From Sodalis sp. dw_96 (GTDB lineage: Bacteria > Pseudomonadota > Gammaproteobacteria > Enterobacterales > Enterobacteriaceae), in assembly GCF_018449575.1 (NCBI RefSeq), contig NZ_JAAVUT010000028.1, forward strand, positions 1-59,588: a DNA stretch of 59,588 nucleotides, read 5' to 3'. Shown in pieces: positions 58,601-59,588 of this stretch. The notes beneath the pieces were generated by a model. That model saw nothing but the letters and a program-made list of their open reading frames with translations, ran no database searches and was not told where the DNA came from. Position 1 is the stretch's first letter, and each line of letters starts with the position of its first letter. The position numbers and the translations under genes were made by a program.

Positions 58601-58835
58601 CGAGATATTCGCCAACAATGTCAGTATCGGTTCAGCGACAATCGAAACACCATATATAAACGCCGAAGCCAGTTCCGCGAATGGCGCTTTTGGTGCAGCT
58701 GTCAATGTTCCAGCCGGAACGGAAATGGATATCACGATACGAGTTTCGAAAATAAACCGGGGAACCATGATTGCAGGACCCGCAATTATGGTCGCTTGTC
58801 GTGATACCGGTTCAGACTGGTCGGCGCAATATTAA
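55644..58835 (+). CDS. Tail tip / host specificity protein J
   Basis: A 1063-residue central tail-tip protein of the lambda J family: GGSSGGSSKTPTEQADNLKS start, a large conserved hub (residues 1-580), fibronectin-type repeats (about 620-790) and a variable C-terminal part (about 800-1063) that decides receptor choice. Slightly shorter than lambda J. GGGAG precedes the ATG. Confidence 0.92.
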   Translation: MGGSSGGSSKTPTEQADNLKSKQRIQIIDLISEGPIFGPVDGLKSFYLNDTPVLDSNGNANFTGVDAEWTSGTQDQAYLTGYSDVENEIGVSTELVYATPIVKTVTDADVNRVRLTVGVDSLLSQDDDGDLNYATVHMQIQIQNTAETWDTVDNITITGKTTSQYLESHIINAPGHTPWSFRVVRQEVDSTSTKLQNGTYFSSYTEIIDAKLSYPNSAIVGTTIDYTGQFSGIPARTYDMKGLIVQVPSNYDPVARTYAGLWNGTFQNAWTDNPAWVFYDLVTNTRYGLGKRLGQFGCDKWALYAIAQFCDSLVDDGFGGQEPRFACNLYITDQRAAYDVLNDLASSFRGMPIWDGLQMTVVQDRPVDPVWAYTNANVTVDGFKYASSARKARHTAIQVSWVNPDNDWASDIEYVSDDSLIARYGLNVSQVTAFGCTSRGQANRVGRWILKTEQLETQTVTFDVGRDGLNNLPGDIITVADNDYAGARMGGRVIAFSGTSVTLDAPVEIAETETAYFSYLNDAAAMVKIQIAAPVSGSQITLASAPAGLRKWGIFTISKSSLATRLFRCLAITDNVDDGTYSITALQHDPNKQAEVDLGEQFDTPTTTLYGSSIPAPEHIAIDDSVANDVYQIRITWDTAKIYTGITFNLKLVRHDAGGDVVVLRANTADMQYTVGNLSLGSYSVFIRGMNAAGQLGEESEVDMTIGPPLAPSSLSLYSTNFSIKIVPVVNGVVTLGTRYQFYRGASLSEALAMANYVGQGYEFLDDGLTPLTTYWYAVRAFNNIGRSALVTGSIATKKDATDIMTVISDAIPDIEWARDLSQEVAVNTSAVGLLSDRAYLVVNNEGKVSGIAITTSPGASVVDILANYFAVTDPSTLQRKLYWDGNNNRLVIEGEVNAIAGTFQNVTIAQNCNILGTLTAAQISGGTAANSSIDLTGVSDPNGNATHTQDFHKNLMANSYVNRVLTIVGPMSIGASANGPGSLSVEIFANNVSIGSATIETPYINAEASSANGAFGAAVNVPAGTEMDITIRVSKINRGTMIAGPAIMVACRDTGSDWSAQY

Positions 58836-58839
58836 AATA

Positions 58840-58860
58840 GGCCGTTTCGGCCGTTTTTTT
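58840..58860 (+). terminator. Terminator after J
   Basis: GGCCG-TTT-CGGCC followed by G and seven T, 15 bases before the fibre start. Confidence 0.75.
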
Positions 58861-58875
58861 CATTTGGAGTAAACC

Positions 58876-59588
58876 ATGACCGTAATCTCTGGCGTATTAA
58901 CCGCGCCCGACGGCAGCGCTTTGCCGAGCGTTAGCATTAATTTGAAGGCGCTGGCGACTTCATCGGCTGTTGTCGCTCAGCTCGAATCGGAAACTGTAAC
59001 TGACGCCAGCGGGAATTATTCTATTTCGGCAGAAGTGGGGCAGTATCAGGTAACGATATCGGCTTACGGCCAGCCTGATAAACTGGTGGGGAACATTCAG
59101 ATCTTCGCCGATTCAGTAAACGGGACGCTTAATGATTTCCTGACCACGCCAGGCGAGGACGCCCTTACGCCGGTTATCGTGGCGACGGTAGAGAGCATGC
59201 GCCTTGCGGCCCAGACTGCCGCTACTGATGCCCTGGCGGCCCGCGATGCGGCGCAGGGATATGCCATTCATGCAGAGGCGGTCTCAGAAGGCGGGGCAAC
59301 TTACGCATCAACCACGGCAGGGTTAGCTGCCACCACTTCCGGCCAATACTTCCGTGTTCCGCAAGGAACTGGCGCGACTTCGAGCTTTATCTATTATCTC
59401 AATAACGCCGGATCCGCTCTCGCTGTAGCCGATGCTGTTGGCAAGGCTGCGGTGGATGCGGTGGCGGCTATTATACCGGTGGTGCAATCAGCGCCTGGGA
59501 TTGTTCACGCTTTTGCTGATGAAAACGGTAATACGGCGTTAGCAATATTGAGTAATGGCCTCGCAAAAGTTGCCAGTATGATGTTTGG
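58876..59588 (+). CDS. Side tail fibre, N-terminal part (cut by window end)
   Basis: An open frame from ATG 58876 (GGAG upstream) to the window end, 237 residues so far. Residues 1-95 match the prophage tail-fibre N-terminal domain (VISGVLTAPDGSALPSVSIN, then GTLNDFLTTPGED), which attaches the fibre to the tail. Ala-rich helical repeats follow (LAAQTAATDALAARDAAQGY), then a GQYFRVPQG-type segment. The receptor-binding end is outside the window. Confidence 0.88.
   Translation, partial: MTVISGVLTAPDGSALPSVSINLKALATSSAVVAQLESETVTDASGNYSISAEVGQYQVTISAYGQPDKLVGNIQIFADSVNGTLNDFLTTPGEDALTPVIVATVESMRLAAQTAATDALAARDAAQGYAIHAEAVSEGGATYASTTAGLAATTSGQYFRVPQGTGATSSFIYYLNNAGSALAVADAVGKAAVDAVAAIIPVVQSAPGIVHAFADENGNTALAILSNGLAKVASMMF

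Overview
The window is chromosomal DNA of an enterobacterium entered by a large lambda-like prophage that runs off the right end. The left 6.5 kb carries a conserved enterobacterial block: kduD-kduI and divergent kdgF (uronate/pectin catabolism, with a KdgR-type operator between them), then hxpB, yniB, yniA and pfkB. Gene content, order and protein similarity point to Enterobacterales. A Sodalis- or Pectobacteriaceae-like host is my inference from recalled similarity, not a proven assignment. After two tiny membrane-protein genes and a terminator comes an AT-rich stretch (about 6.5-8.9 kb) with one unrecognised 310-residue protein.

The prophage starts with a tyrosine integrase (8962-10155). 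A long leftward early operon (18758 down to 10128) begins with very small overlapping genes. It continues through a recombination block (ExoX-like nuclease, Sak4-like RecA-fold ATPase, SSB-like protein, HNH endonuclease, orphan RecE-N-like protein) and Ea22-like accessory genes, and ends with a Xis-like protein. The immunity region (19.0-21.4 kb) has a short DicA-like repressor without a self-cleavage domain, a YdaS/Cro-like protein and a YdaT-like protein. PL and PR have matching architecture and share an operator TAAAC-N5-GTTTA. Two unrecognised genes follow the repressor and end at their own terminator, the position that rexAB holds in lambda.

The rightward early operon carries O/P-type replication genes, two DNA methyltransferases, a Lar-like protein, a LexA-box-controlled small gene, NinB, NinG and Q. 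Two terminators, a tRNA-Pro(UGG) and the lysis genes (GH19 endolysin, Rz/Rz1) come next. A transposon-derived island (33.8-36.15 kb: resolvase, membrane protein, XRE-2TM regulator, 21-bp-phased repeat array) separates lysis from the head genes.

The late region encodes DUF2280 small terminase, large terminase, DUF4055 portal, SPP1-gp7-like protein, scaffold, P22-type coat, connectors, and a lambda-type long flexible tail (tail tube, G/GT with a likely -1 frameshift, tape measure, M, L, K, I, J). The start of a side tail fibre is cut by the window end. Several moron-like genes interrupt the tail cluster: a minus-strand secreted micro-protein, a lipoprotein plus secreted-protein pair, and a small membrane protein.

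The observations most worth follow-up are: a motif (ATCGAGTTTTGACCAA) found four times, always sense-oriented and close upstream of early genes; the two genes co-transcribed with the repressor; a near-ideal LexA box before a 76-residue ORF in a phage whose repressor cannot self-cleave; and the secreted cassette between tail genes M and L. No rRNA, CRISPR array or right attachment site is visible.
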